A DNA stretch of 64,000 nt, taken from assembly GCA_002414905.1 (NCBI GenBank), contig DIAY01000284.1, positions 1 to 64,000 on the forward strand, written 5' to 3'. The notes under the pieces were generated by a model. The model was not told the DNA's origin. It saw only the letters and a program-made list of their open reading frames with translations, and did not search any database. Below, one piece after another: positions 25,291-34,507 of this stretch. The position numbers were made by a program, and so were the translations under genes. The first letter of the stretch is position 1; each line of letters starts with the position of its first letter. This DNA is from Holophagales bacterium UBA5066 (GTDB taxonomy: Bacteria; Acidobacteriota; Thermoanaerobaculia; UBA5066).

Positions 25291-26519
25291 ACCTCAGGTG
25301 GTGGCGCCTCGCGGCGCGAAATCTCTTCCGGCACCGGCGCCGGACGATCCTCACCGGGAGCATCGTCGTGGTCGGATTCATCGCCGCAACGATGACGGCC
25401 GGCTTCGTCGCACAGACGTTCCGCGGCCTGAAGGACATCACGATCCGGGGCCAGGGGGGCCACCTGCGTGTCGTCAGCGGCGAAGCGGCGGGGAAGAGCG
25501 ACGAGGAGGCCGCGACCCTTCTCCTCGACCACGCCGAGGAGCTGACCCGGAGCGTCGTGACGAGCCCCGACGTCCTCCAGGCGATGCCGCGTCTCGCGTT
25601 CTTCGGCCTCGTCGCGCGCGGGGAGAAGAGCGTCGGCTACATGGGGACGGGCACGGTCCCCGCGCTCGAGAAGAGCGCCTCGATCACGGCGGAGGCGGTG
25701 GCGGACGGGACGTTTCTCTCCGACCCCGAAGCCGACGAGGTGATGCTCGGGGGAGGGTTGGCGCGTTCGCTCGGAGCGAAGGTCGGGGACCTCGTCACGG
25801 TCATGACGACGACGCCCGACGGCGGGCTGAACGCCATCGACGCGACCGTCGTCGCCATCCTCCGCTGGCCGATCAAGGAGCTCGACGACCGGCTCCTGTT
25901 CCTGCCCTGGGCTCCCGCGGGGCGTCTCCTGAAAGCGGAAGGGAAGGCGACGTCGATCGCCGTCACGCTGAAGCCGGGGGTCGACCTCGAAAAGGCCGCC
26001 GGTGGCCTCCGCGCCCGGCTCCACCGGGAAGGCGTGGACGCGACCGTCAGGACCTGGATCGAGAGCGCGCCCTTCTACGTCGCCGTGCGGCGCCTCTATG
26101 CCGCGATCTTCCTCTTCACGGGTCTCGTCCTGGCCACGGTCGTGGTCCTGGCGGCGGCGAACACGATGACGATGTCCGTATTCGAGAGGACCAGAGAAAT
26201 CGGCACGCTTCTCGCCATCGGCATGGAGCGCGGGCAGGTGAGGAACCTCTTCCTCGCGGAGGGACTCCTGATGGGGCTCGGGGGCTCGGTCGCGGGGGCG
26301 ATCGGATCGCTCCTCATCAGGGCCGTCATCAACGCGGCCCGGATCTCTCTGCCGCCGCCTCCGGGGGCCACGAGCGGCGGAGTCCTGCACGTCGAGCTGA
26401 TCCCGATCGCCTTCCTCGTCGGCTTCGTCCTGATGACCACCACGCTCCTCGCCGCATCCTGGTGGCCGGCGCGGCGTGCGGCGCGTCTCGACCCGGTGGA
26501 GGCGCTGACGCATGTCTGA
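25287..26519 (+). CDS. FtsX/LolE-like ABC permease
   Basis: This 410-residue permease has an N-terminal membrane helix (about 22-42), a large periplasmic MacB-like domain, and three C-terminal helices within an FtsX domain (ETMSVFERTREIGTL-type motif, here TMTMSVFERTREIGTL). This is the LolC/E and MacB topology, typically a mechanotransmission machine and not a channel. GTG 25287 overlaps the ATPase stop; the last 8 bases overlap the LolA-like start. Confidence 0.88.
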   Translation: MNLRWWRLAARNLFRHRRRTILTGSIVVVGFIAATMTAGFVAQTFRGLKDITIRGQGGHLRVVSGEAAGKSDEEAATLLLDHAEELTRSVVTSPDVLQAMPRLAFFGLVARGEKSVGYMGTGTVPALEKSASITAEAVADGTFLSDPEADEVMLGGGLARSLGAKVGDLVTVMTTTPDGGLNAIDATVVAILRWPIKELDDRLLFLPWAPAGRLLKAEGKATSIAVTLKPGVDLEKAAGGLRARLHREGVDATVRTWIESAPFYVAVRRLYAAIFLFTGLVLATVVVLAAANTMTMSVFERTREIGTLLAIGMERGQVRNLFLAEGLLMGLGGSVAGAIGSLLIRAVINAARISLPPPPGATSGGVLHVELIPIAFLVGFVLMTTTLLAASWWPARRAARLDPVEALTHV

Positions 26520-27276
26520 CCGCCGGCCGGCTCTCGAACGACTGCGGCTCTGCCCGCTGCTCGTCCTCCTCTGGCTCTCGCCGTCCTCGCACGGGGCCCC
26601 GGACGAGGCCGCGGCGATCCTCGCTCGCGCCGATGCACCCCGGGCCGCGCTTTCCGAGGCCCGGATGAAGCTCCGCGTGACGACCACGCGCACGGGGGCC
26701 GCAGCCTTCGCCGGGGAGTTCGCGGTCCTGGTGAAGGGACCGGAGAAGATCCGGATCGAGTTCCTGGCTCCGGGCGACCAGGGCAAGCTTCTCATCGTGA
26801 ATGGCAGGGACGCGTGGCTCGTCCTGCCCGGAACGAAGAACCCGATCAAGGTGCCGCGCAGCCACCGGGTGACCGGAGGGTTCGCCGTAGCCGACGTCGC
26901 GCGGACGCGCTTCGTGGACGACTACGACGCCACCGTCGAGAGGAGAGATGAGATCGGCGGAAGGACGTGCGACGTCCTTCTCCTCCGGGCGAAGAAGGGG
27001 CGGGACCCGGCGTTCCCGGTCCTGCGCGTCTGGGTGGACCGTGAAGAGGGCCGAACGCGGAAGGTCGTCTTCCTGCTGCCGTCGGGCAAGACCGCGCGCG
27101 AGGCGACGTTCGACGAATGGGGAACCCTGCGAGGCGTTCCGACGGTGGCGCGGATGACGATCGTCGACGCCCTCCGTCCGGGGACGACCGTCGTCGACTA
27201 CCTCGACGCCGAGAAGGCCGTGATCCCCGACTCCCTCTTCGTCCCCGTCGGCGCGAAGGCGGAAGGCGCACGCTGA
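26512..27276 (+). CDS. LolA-like outer-membrane lipoprotein-sorting protein
   Basis: This 254-residue protein has an N-terminal signal sequence and a LolA/LolB-like fold: alternating strands such as GEFAVLVKGPEKIRIEFLAPGDQGKLLIVNG and a C-terminal region resembling DUF4292-type proteins. Similar proteins occur next to LolD/FtsX-type exporters and are annotated as outer-membrane lipoprotein-sorting proteins. It may carry a lipophilic cargo from the upstream ABC complex across the periplasm. ATG 26512 overlaps the permease. Confidence 0.78.
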   Translation: MSDRRPALERLRLCPLLVLLWLSPSSHGAPDEAAAILARADAPRAALSEARMKLRVTTTRTGAAAFAGEFAVLVKGPEKIRIEFLAPGDQGKLLIVNGRDAWLVLPGTKNPIKVPRSHRVTGGFAVADVARTRFVDDYDATVERRDEIGGRTCDVLLLRAKKGRDPAFPVLRVWVDREEGRTRKVVFLLPSGKTAREATFDEWGTLRGVPTVARMTIVDALRPGTTVVDYLDAEKAVIPDSLFVPVGAKAEGAR

Positions 27277-27283
27277 ACCTCAT

Positions 27284-27299
27284 CGCCCGGAGGAGGGCG
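27284..27299. terminator. Short hairpin between convergent genes
   Basis: CGCCC and GGGCG form a 5-bp stem around a 6-nt loop in the 29-bp gap between the LolA-like gene and the convergent SirB1-type gene. It is a weak candidate terminator for either direction. Confidence 0.35.
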
Positions 27300-27305
27300 G
27301 GAGGG

Positions 27306-28169
27306 TCAGTTCACCGGGACGCCGGCCGAGAGCGAGTCGAGGCCCCGGGAGGCCCGGTCCGCCTCGGGCGAGTCGGGGAAACGCTCGATCACCTCGGCGA
27401 AAACCGTGGCGGCTTCCTCCGTCACGCCGATCGCCGCGGCGGTCATCGCCTTCTGGAGCGTCCTCTCGGGAGACAGGGGGCGAAGCGCCGCGAGAAATGT
27501 CGCCACGCGATAGCTCCCGGCCGGGTCACGCTCCTCGCGGGTCGAGGCGCCGAGATTGTTGAGGATCCTTTCGAGAATCTGGTCCGTCGCGCTCACCCCG
27601 AGGAAATCGGTGCTCCACCGGGACTTCGAACCGGCGATCCGGTCGTGGAGGGCCCGGCATCCTTCGCGGGACAGCTCCTGACCGCCCGCGAACGGATCGA
27701 CGTGGACGCCTGCCGCCCCGCCCACCCGGACGAGGAAGTGGCCCGGCATGCCAATGCCGTCGACGGGAACCCCTGCCCGGCGGCCGACCTCGATCCAGAC
27801 GCAGGACAGGAGGATCGGCATCCCCTTCCTTCGCGCGAGGACCTGGTGGAGACAGCAGTTCCTCGTGGCCGAGTAGTCGTCGGTGTCGCCCCGGAAGAAG
27901 AGGTCGTCGACGAGGAGGCCTCGCAGGAGGCGCGAGAGCGCGAACGGTCCGCGCGAGGGGAGGAGGGGCAGGCGCCGCGCGGCGATGGCCGCCCACGCCG
28001 TCAGCTGAGCCTCGTCCTCCAGACGGTCCGCGACCGGAGCGCCCTCGATCGCCGACAGGGCGGCGAGGAGGTCGGCTCGCGAAACGGCCTCGAGAAAGAG
28101 GCGGACGTCCTCGTCGTCCTCCGGGGTCCAGAGGTCGCGAAGAGTCGGTTGCGGCGGCCCTCCCAGCAC
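27306..28169 (-). CDS. SirB1-family transglutaminase-like protein
   Basis: This 287-residue protein contains the SirB1 N-terminal transglutaminase-like core (RKGMPILLSCVWIEVGRRAGV, then GMPGHFLVRVG, with DPF following). It also has a C-terminal TPR-like segment with AATVFAEVIERFPDSPEA. The presumed catalytic Cys of the core (YSATRNCCLHQVL) and the His in GMPGHF are visible. The family's reaction is not established. The start is GTG 28169. It is in line with, and 34 bp downstream of, the patatin gene on the same strand. Confidence 0.85.
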   Translation of the reverse strand: MLGGPPQPTLRDLWTPEDDEDVRLFLEAVSRADLLAALSAIEGAPVADRLEDEAQLTAWAAIAARRLPLLPSRGPFALSRLLRGLLVDDLFFRGDTDDYSATRNCCLHQVLARRKGMPILLSCVWIEVGRRAGVPVDGIGMPGHFLVRVGGAAGVHVDPFAGGQELSREGCRALHDRIAGSKSRWSTDFLGVSATDQILERILNNLGASTREERDPAGSYRVATFLAALRPLSPERTLQKAMTAAAIGVTEEAATVFAEVIERFPDSPEADRASRGLDSLSAGVPVN

Positions 28170-28203
28170 GGCTCGATCGTAGCTCTTCCCGCGTCCGGAG
28201 GGG

Positions 28204-29130
28204 TCAGGAGACGGGGACCCGGCGAGTTCGGGCGGCGATCGCGGCGCGAATGAGCGGCAGGGCCTCCCGGGCCGCGTCCTCTCCGGCGGCGATGAGACGC
28301 TTCTTCCGGGTGAAGTCGTCGTAGGCGATGTCGCCGACGTCGGGCGTGATGACGACGTCGGCCTCGCGGGCGCGCAGCCGCCCGATCTCCGCCGACATGA
28401 TCGTCACGGCCTGGTAGGCGATGGCGACCGGATTCGCCGGGACGGTGGAGCGGGTCAGCGGCGGTATGGAGACGGCGATCACGACCTCGGCTCCCATCGA
28501 ACGGGCCACGTCGGCCGGCACCGGGTTCACGACGCCGCCGTCGATGTAGGTCCTCCCGCTGATCACGACGGGGACGAAGACCCCGGGAATGGCGCACGAC
28601 GCGTGCACGGCGGGAGCGATTGCGCCGCGCTGGAAGGAGACGACCCGTCCCGTGGCGGCGTCGACGGCGACGGCCGCGAAGGGGATCTTCATCTTCTCGA
28701 TCGACTTGCTCCTCAGGTTCGCGCCGAGGAACTGCCGGAGGCGTTCGCCCTTCACGAAGCCTCCCGAGAAGACCGCGAAGGCGCGGTAATCGAAGAGATC
28801 TTCCTCGGTGACGGCGATCGCGTGGAACTCGGCGTCGAGGACGCGTCCCGTATCGGCGTAGAGGGCGCCGACGAGACTTCCGACGGAGGTGCCGGCGACG
28901 AAGGAGATCGGGATCTTCTCCTGCTCGAGGACGCGCAGGACCCCGATCTCGGCGAACCCGCGGGCGCCACCTCCGCCGAGGGCAAGGCCCACTTTCGGGA
29001 GGACCTCTCGCGTCGGTACCGGCGCCGGCGTGGGGACGACGGGAGGTGCCGGAGGAGGCGTGGGAGAGCAGGAGGCCAGGAAGAGCGCGGCGGCGAGGAC
29101 CGCCGGCACGCTGGGCGGGAAGGCCCTCAA
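28204..29130 (-). CDS. Patatin-like phospholipase lipoprotein
   Basis: This 308-residue protein has a lipoprotein signal (VLAAALFLASC), a Pro-rich linker, then a patatin domain. The domain shows the oxyanion loop GGGGARGFAEIG, nucleophile GTSVG and the dyad Asp in IDGGVVNPVPA. It resembles RssA/NTE-type bacterial patatins that hydrolyse acyl ester bonds, here likely tethered to the outer membrane. TTG 29130 is chosen because it opens directly on the signal peptide and GGGGAAG lies upstream; a longer frame to 29250 lacks protein character. Confidence 0.87.
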   Translation of the reverse strand: MRAFPPSVPAVLAAALFLASCSPTPPPAPPVVPTPAPVPTREVLPKVGLALGGGGARGFAEIGVLRVLEQEKIPISFVAGTSVGSLVGALYADTGRVLDAEFHAIAVTEEDLFDYRAFAVFSGGFVKGERLRQFLGANLRSKSIEKMKIPFAAVAVDAATGRVVSFQRGAIAPAVHASCAIPGVFVPVVISGRTYIDGGVVNPVPADVARSMGAEVVIAVSIPPLTRSTVPANPVAIAYQAVTIMSAEIGRLRAREADVVITPDVGDIAYDDFTRKKRLIAAGEDAAREALPLIRAAIAARTRRVPVS

Positions 29131-29377
29131 GCCGTCACTTCCCCGGGACCGGGCCGGTCGTTCACGCTCATCCCGGGATTCAGGTATTCGACGCACATGC
29201 ACCGCTCCCCGCGGACCCTCGGGCGACGGCTCGCTCCGGCGAGAGTCCAACGATCCTTGTAGGTGGCGGAGGAGGGGAAGTCAAGGAAGAGAGCCAGTGC
29301 TTGCGGGGTGCTAGCATGTTCGGTCGGGCGGCGCGGAATACCCGCTGTCGCCACTCCCGAAAGAGGTGCCTTGCATC

Positions 29378-30565
29378 ATGGCCGACGTCAAGAAGCTGCG
29401 CATCGCCAGCCGGATCATCCACTCGGGTCAGCACACCTGCCCGCTCACCGGTGCTGTCGCGACGCCGATCTACCAGACGTCGACCTTCGCGTTCAAGGAC
29501 ACGGACGAGGGAGCCGCCCGCTTCGGCGGCACGGACCCGGGCTACAAATACACGCGGCTCGGGAACCCGACCGTGGCAGCCCTGGAGGAATGCATCGCGG
29601 ACCTCGAGGGGGGCTGCGGGGCGATGGCCGCCTCGACCGGCATGGCGGCCGTCAACACCGTCTACTTCTCCCTTCTCGGCGCGGGGGCCCACATCGTGGG
29701 GACGGACGCCCTGTACGGCGCGAGCCGGATGATCCTGGAGAAGGAGTATTCCCGCTTCGGCGTGACCGGGACCTTCGTCGACACGTCCGATCCGGCCAAC
29801 GTCGAGAAGGCGATGAGGCCGGAAACGAAGCTCGTCTACCTCGAGACGCCCGCGAACCCGACGCTCAAGCTCTGCGATATCGAGGCGATCGTGAAGATCG
29901 CCCACGGCCGGGGCGCACTCGTCGCCGTGGACAACACGTTCGCCACACCCCTCCTCCAGCAGCCACTCGCTCTCGGAGCGGACGTCGTCCTGCACAGCAT
30001 GACGAAGTTCCTCAACGGCCACAGCGACGTGGTCGCCGGGATCGTCGTCGCGAAGGACCCGGCGCTTTACGCCCGACTCCGCTCCGTCCACGTGAACGTC
30101 GGACCGACGATGGACCCGCACCAGGCGTGGCTCGTCTTCCGGGGCGTCAAGACGCTGGGGCTGCGGCTGGAGAAGGCTCAGTCCAACGCCCTCGAGGTCG
30201 CGCAGTTCCTGGAAGCGCACCCGAAGGTCTCCTGGATCCGCTACCCCTACCTGCCGAGCCACCCGCAGTACGCTCTCGCGCGTCGCCAGATGGCCGGTGG
30301 CGGAGCGATCATCTCCTTCGGTGTGAAGGGGGGCCTCGAGGCGGGTCGGACCCTCATGAACTCCGTCAGGCTCGCGACGCTCGCCGTCAGCCTGGGCGGC
30401 ATCGAGACGCTCATCGAGCACCCGGCCTCCATGACACATGCGAGCGTTCCGAAAGCCGACCGGGAGAAGGCCGAGATCTCCGACGACCTCGTCCGGATCG
30501 CCGTCGGCTGCGAGGACGCCGCCGACCTCTGCGAGGATCTCGAGCAGGCCCTGGCGAGGGTGTAG
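29378..30565 (+). CDS. Cys/Met-metabolism PLP enzyme (methionine gamma-lyase/cystathionine gamma-synthase-like)
   Basis: This 395-residue fold-type I PLP enzyme has GYKYTRLGNPT near the N-terminus, the PLP-stacking Tyr in DALYGAS (Tyr113), ETPANPTLK, VDNTFATP and the PLP Lys210 in HSMTKFLNGHSD. RYPYLPSHPQ and SVSLGGIETLIEHPASMTH-type motifs are typical of gamma-lyases. The Cys that follows the active-site Tyr-Gly in methionine gamma-lyases is Ala here, so cystathionine gamma-lyase/synthase activity is equally possible. ATG 29378 is used; an in-frame GTG lies at 29366. Confidence 0.88.
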   Translation: MADVKKLRIASRIIHSGQHTCPLTGAVATPIYQTSTFAFKDTDEGAARFGGTDPGYKYTRLGNPTVAALEECIADLEGGCGAMAASTGMAAVNTVYFSLLGAGAHIVGTDALYGASRMILEKEYSRFGVTGTFVDTSDPANVEKAMRPETKLVYLETPANPTLKLCDIEAIVKIAHGRGALVAVDNTFATPLLQQPLALGADVVLHSMTKFLNGHSDVVAGIVVAKDPALYARLRSVHVNVGPTMDPHQAWLVFRGVKTLGLRLEKAQSNALEVAQFLEAHPKVSWIRYPYLPSHPQYALARRQMAGGGAIISFGVKGGLEAGRTLMNSVRLATLAVSLGGIETLIEHPASMTHASVPKADREKAEISDDLVRIAVGCEDAADLCEDLEQALARV

Positions 30566-30607
30566 CGCCTCGGCTCCGTCCGGGGGCCGTGCTTCCGTGT
30601 ACCGGGC

Positions 30608-31483
30608 TCAGACTTCGAAGTCCGAGAGGAACCGCTCCGTCTCCGAGAGGATCCTTGCGGGATCCTCCCGGTGAGGGAAGTGTCCGAGTGCCGGCAGGAT
30701 GAGGGACCGGACCGGCCCCGAGACGGCCCTCGCGATGGACTCGACCTGCGCCGCAGTGCCGTAGTCGTCGTTCTCCCCCTGGATCACCAGGACCGGGCAG
30801 CGGACCGATCGGATGGTCTCGACCGCCGAGAAATGGCGAAATGCGGGATCGCGCCAGGTCTCGCTCCAGCCGCGGAAGACGGACTCCGTCTTTTCGCCGT
30901 GATGCCGTTCGAGGCGGACCGGAAGGTCGGTCTTCGACCAGGCCTCGGCCGCCCGGTCGATTCCCGCGAGCGTCACGTCCTCGATGAAGACGTGGGCCGC
31001 AATGGAGACGACGGCGGCTGGAGCTTCGGGGAAGGCCGCGGCGAAGAGAAGGGCGATGGAGGCGCCGTCGCTGTGGCCGAAGAGAACGGGACTCGCGACT
31101 TCCGCCTGGCGGAGGACCTCCGGAAGCCGTTCGGTGGCCTCGCGCTCGAGGTACCGTTGGTCGGGAGGCGCGGGGCGGGCGTCCGATCGGCCGAACCCCA
31201 GCCGGTCGAAGACCAGCCCCTCCCGCCCCAGCTCCCCGCAGAGCCGTTCGGGGAGATTCCGCCAGAGAGAAACGGCACCGAGGGCGTCGTGGAGGAAGAC
31301 GATCGGGGGGAGGCCGGCCCGAGTCTCGTCCGGTAAGATCCGGAGGGCTTCGATCCGTCCCTCGGGAAGTCGGATCGGGACCCGCTGACGCGTCGCACGG
31401 ACGTGGGCGGGGCGGCTCACAGGGGCATTCTGAAGGGCGCCTCTCACGCCGGCAAGGGATGCGGGGGCCTGGTGCGAGACCAT
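30608..31483 (-). CDS. Alpha/beta hydrolase
   Basis: This 291-residue alpha/beta-fold hydrolase has the oxyanion region PPIVFLHDALGAV, the nucleophile elbow GHSDGAS (acid/base triad Ser), a likely Asp in VIQGENDDYG and the His in LPALGHFPHRE. The pattern is that of small esterase/pimeloyl-type hydrolases; substrate unknown. ATG 31483 has GGGGG upstream; GTG 31420 is an alternative. It is convergent with the PLP gene and divergent from the M41-like gene. Confidence 0.85.
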   Translation of the reverse strand: MVSHQAPASLAGVRGALQNAPVSRPAHVRATRQRVPIRLPEGRIEALRILPDETRAGLPPIVFLHDALGAVSLWRNLPERLCGELGREGLVFDRLGFGRSDARPAPPDQRYLEREATERLPEVLRQAEVASPVLFGHSDGASIALLFAAAFPEAPAAVVSIAAHVFIEDVTLAGIDRAAEAWSKTDLPVRLERHHGEKTESVFRGWSETWRDPAFRHFSAVETIRSVRCPVLVIQGENDDYGTAAQVESIARAVSGPVRSLILPALGHFPHREDPARILSETERFLSDFEV

Positions 31484-31545
31484 CGGCTGATCCCCCGTCG
31501 CACCTTTCTTCCTCCCGAGCCTGTAATCTGCCGAAGGAGGGTCCG

Positions 31546-32013
31546 TTGAGGTTCCGTCGTCTCGTCGCCTTTCATGAAGCCGGCCGCGCGGTCGTCGCGT
31601 GGGATGCCGGCCTCCGCCTTCCGAACGTTTCGATCTACCCCGAACAGCACACGCGCGGCCGCATCCTCGTCGACCAGGAATTTCCTTCGGGGGTCTCCGA
31701 CGTCGATCGGCGGGAGCAGCGCGTCTATCTCCGCCTCCTCGCGGCGGGTCCGCTCGCGGTCCTGATGGCCGGCGGAAAGCTCCCGGTCGAACCGCATGTC
31801 GGCATCGAGATCGACACTCACCGGATCGCCGTTTTTGCTCGCCGGGCCGGCCTCGAGATCGATGCCGTTTTTCGGGAGACGGCCGTGAGGCTCGCCTACC
31901 TCTGGGAGCCGGTTGAGGAGCTCGTGAACGCGCTGCTGATGAACGAGACCGTGGCGGGGTCCCTCGCCTCGCGGATCATCCGCAGGACTCACCCGGGTCC
32001 GCTCCTCGGTTAG
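31546..32013 (+). CDS. M41 (FtsH protease)-like orphan domain, degenerate metal motif
   Basis: This 155-residue protein resembles the peptidase part of FtsH (FHEAGRAVVAWDAG, then a beta segment and helices ending NETVAGSL) without any AAA ATPase or membrane region. The metal motif HExxH reads HEAGR, so the second zinc ligand is lost. TTG 31546 is strongly supported by GAAGGAGGG upstream. A function as an inactive, binding-only homologue is inference. Confidence 0.65.
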   Translation: MRFRRLVAFHEAGRAVVAWDAGLRLPNVSIYPEQHTRGRILVDQEFPSGVSDVDRREQRVYLRLLAAGPLAVLMAGGKLPVEPHVGIEIDTHRIAVFARRAGLEIDAVFRETAVRLAYLWEPVEELVNALLMNETVAGSLASRIIRRTHPGPLLG

Positions 32014-32051
32014 GCCCCGCCGCTCCCCGCCTGAGACGCGGGACCGGGGCG

Positions 32052-32084
32052 GGCCGGGAGAGAGGCCGTGCCGCTCTCCCGGCC
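32052..32084. terminator. Bidirectional terminator hairpin
   Basis: GGCCGGGAGAG and its exact complement CTCTCCCGGCC form an 11-bp stem with an 11-nt loop. It is centred in the 81-bp gap between the convergent M41-like and M3 peptidase genes. Confidence 0.7.
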
Positions 32085-32094
32085 GATTGCCAGG

Positions 32095-34254
32095 TCAGTG
32101 TGGGGTCGGCGCCGTCGGGGACACCGTGGACGCCGCCGCCGGGGCCAGCCCTCGCCGCACGAGGAGCGGCTCGACGGAGGGCTCGCGGCCCCGGAAGCTC
32201 TTGTAGAGCGACATCGCCTCGGCGGTGCCCCCTTTCTCGAGGATGTTCTTCCGGAAGGCCGTGGCGGTCGCCTTGTCGAAGATTCCCTTCTCGCGGAACG
32301 CTTCGAAGGCGTCGGCGTCGAGGACCTCGCTCCAGAGGTAGCTGTAGTAGCCGGCGGAGTAGCCACCGCCCGGTCCGAAAATGTGCTGGAAGTACGGGCT
32401 CCGGTATCGGGGAACGATCTCGGGGATGAGACCGATCTTCGCGAGCGAGGCCTTCTCGAACGCGGTTGCGTCCTCGACCCTGGGCCCTGTCAGCGTGTGC
32501 CAGTCCATGTCGAGGTAGGAGGCGGCGGTGTACTCGACCGTCGCGAAGCCCTGCCCGTAGAGCCGCGATTTTTCGATCTTCGCAACGAGGGCGTCCGGGA
32601 TCGACTCGCCCGTCTTCCAGTTCTTCGCGTAGCCCTTCAGGACCTCGGGCTCGAGCGCCCAGTTCTCCATGATTTGCGAGGGGAGCTCGACGAAATCGCG
32701 CGGGACGCTCGCCATCGACCGGTAGGTCACGCGCGAGAGCATCCCGTGAAGGCCGTGCCCGAACTCGTGGAAGAGGGTCTCGACCTCGTCGAGCGAGAGG
32801 AGCGCCGGAGCGTCGCCGGCGGGGCGGGTGAAGTTCGTGACGTTCGTGACGATGGGGCGGACATCCTTGCCGTCCTTCACCCACTGGCCGCGCAGGTGCC
32901 CGCACCAGGCCCCGCCTCGCTTGCCCGGGCGCGGGTGGTAGTCGGTCGTGTAAAGCGCGAGGAACGAGCCGTCGGCGTCCTTCACCTCGAACGTCCGCAC
33001 CTCGGGGTGGTACTTCGGCACGTCGGTCCGCTCGGTGAACGTGATCCCGTAGAGCCGGTTCGCCACCGAGAAGGCCCCTTCGCGTACGCGGTCGAGCGGG
33101 AAGTAGGGGCGCAGCTCCTGGTCGTCGAGGTCGTAGCGCGCCTTGCGCAACTTCTCTGCGTAGTAGCGCCAGTCCCACGGCTCGAGCTTGTCGCCCTTGC
33201 CGTCAGCCGCGAGCGCCGCGGCGAGGTCCCTGGCGTCGATCTTCGCCACCACGAGCGCCGGCTTCCAGACGCGGTCGAGCAGCTCGTAGACGCGCGCCGG
33301 AGTCTTCGCCATGTTGTCGTCGAGGACGAAGGCGGCCCACGTGGGGAAACCCAGGAGCCTGGCGCGCTCGGCGCGCAGGGCCGCGATCTTCGACAGGAGC
33401 TCCTTGTTGTCCGTCTCGCCCCCCTTGTCGCACCGGGTCGTGTAGGCGGTCAGGATCTCCTTCCGGAGCTGACGGTTCTCGGCGAACGTGAGGAAGGGCC
33501 AGATCGAGGGCGACTGGAGCGTGAAGACCCATTTCCCTTCCAGCTTCGCCGCCTTCGCCACGTCGGCCGCAGCCGCCACGACTCCCGGAGGGAGGCCTGC
33601 GAGGTCGGCCTTCTTCTCGACGACGAGGCGATACCCGTTCGTCTCCTTGAGGAGGTTGTCGCTGAACCGGATGCCGAGAGCGGAGAGCTGCTGGTTGACC
33701 TCCCGGAATCGCTGCTTCTGCTCGGGTGCCAGGTTCGCGCCGCCGCGGACGAAGTCCTTGTATCCGTCTTCGACGAGCTTTTTCTGCTCGGGCGTCAGGC
33801 CGAGGGAGTCCCGTTTCGCCCAGACCGACTTCACACGGGCGAAGAGCCTCTCGTTCAGCCTCACGTCGTCGCGGAGCGACGAGAGCAGCGGTGCGACCTT
33901 CCTGTTGATCGCCTGGAGCTCGTCGTTCGTGTCGGCACCGGACAGGGTGTAGAAGACCTCGCTCACCTTCGAGAGCGCGAGGCCGCCGTTCTCGAGGGCC
34001 TCGACGGTGTTCGCGAACGTGGCCGGCTCGGGGTTCGAGACGATCGCCTCGATTTCCTTCTTGCGCTCGGCGATCCCGGCTTCGAAAGCCGGGACGAAGT
34101 GGGCGGGCTCGATTTTGTCGAAAGGAGCCATGCCGAACGGGGTCGTCCACTCCGTGAAGAAAGGGTTCGTCCCGGGGTTTGGCTCGGCAGCGGGCTGCGC
34201 CAGGCACGGAATCGCGATCGCGATGGCGGCGATGGCAAAAAGAGCTGTTCTCAT
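32095..34254 (-). CDS. dcp: M3 family peptidyl-dipeptidase (Dcp/oligopeptidase A type), exported
   Basis: This 719-residue zinc metallopeptidase has HEFGHGLHGM at about residue 495 and the family motifs FDTIEP-like FDKIEPAHFVPA, YYSYLWSEVLDADAF and GFATVEYTAASYLDM. A Sec signal (ALFAIAAIAIAIPCLAQ) indicates periplasmic location, as for some Dcp enzymes that remove C-terminal dipeptides. ATG 34254 has GGGAGGA at ideal spacing. Length fits the family (680-720 aa). Confidence 0.93.
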   Translation of the reverse strand: MRTALFAIAAIAIAIPCLAQPAAEPNPGTNPFFTEWTTPFGMAPFDKIEPAHFVPAFEAGIAERKKEIEAIVSNPEPATFANTVEALENGGLALSKVSEVFYTLSGADTNDELQAINRKVAPLLSSLRDDVRLNERLFARVKSVWAKRDSLGLTPEQKKLVEDGYKDFVRGGANLAPEQKQRFREVNQQLSALGIRFSDNLLKETNGYRLVVEKKADLAGLPPGVVAAAADVAKAAKLEGKWVFTLQSPSIWPFLTFAENRQLRKEILTAYTTRCDKGGETDNKELLSKIAALRAERARLLGFPTWAAFVLDDNMAKTPARVYELLDRVWKPALVVAKIDARDLAAALAADGKGDKLEPWDWRYYAEKLRKARYDLDDQELRPYFPLDRVREGAFSVANRLYGITFTERTDVPKYHPEVRTFEVKDADGSFLALYTTDYHPRPGKRGGAWCGHLRGQWVKDGKDVRPIVTNVTNFTRPAGDAPALLSLDEVETLFHEFGHGLHGMLSRVTYRSMASVPRDFVELPSQIMENWALEPEVLKGYAKNWKTGESIPDALVAKIEKSRLYGQGFATVEYTAASYLDMDWHTLTGPRVEDATAFEKASLAKIGLIPEIVPRYRSPYFQHIFGPGGGYSAGYYSYLWSEVLDADAFEAFREKGIFDKATATAFRKNILEKGGTAEAMSLYKSFRGREPSVEPLLVRRGLAPAAASTVSPTAPTPH

Positions 34255-34430
34255 GTACGTCCTCCCTGCAAATGCCCGCGCGTGACCGGGAAGGCCGGGC
34301 GGGCGATCTGGCATCTTACGCGGCGAAGGGGCGCCTCGCATCGTCCGGGAACGAGACCTGCTCCGGCAGCGTCCGGAAAGGCGGCGAAGGCCGCCTGGCG
34401 CGCATCCGCCAACGCATGAGGGGAGAAAGG

Positions 34431-34507
34431 TGGTACCCCCAGCGGGATTCGAACCCGCGATCTTCACCTTGAAAGGGTGACGTCCTAGGCCACTAGACGA
34501 TGGGGGC
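34431..34507 (-). tRNA. tRNA-Glu (anticodon UUC)
   Basis: A 77-nt cloverleaf including an encoded 3' CCA. The T arm is GCGGGTTCGAATCCCGC, the anticodon loop CTTTCAA, and the D arm contains GTCTAGTGGCCTAGGAC. The acceptor stem pairs GCCCCCA with TGGGGGT (terminal G-U). Reads GAA/GAG codons. Confidence 0.95.
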
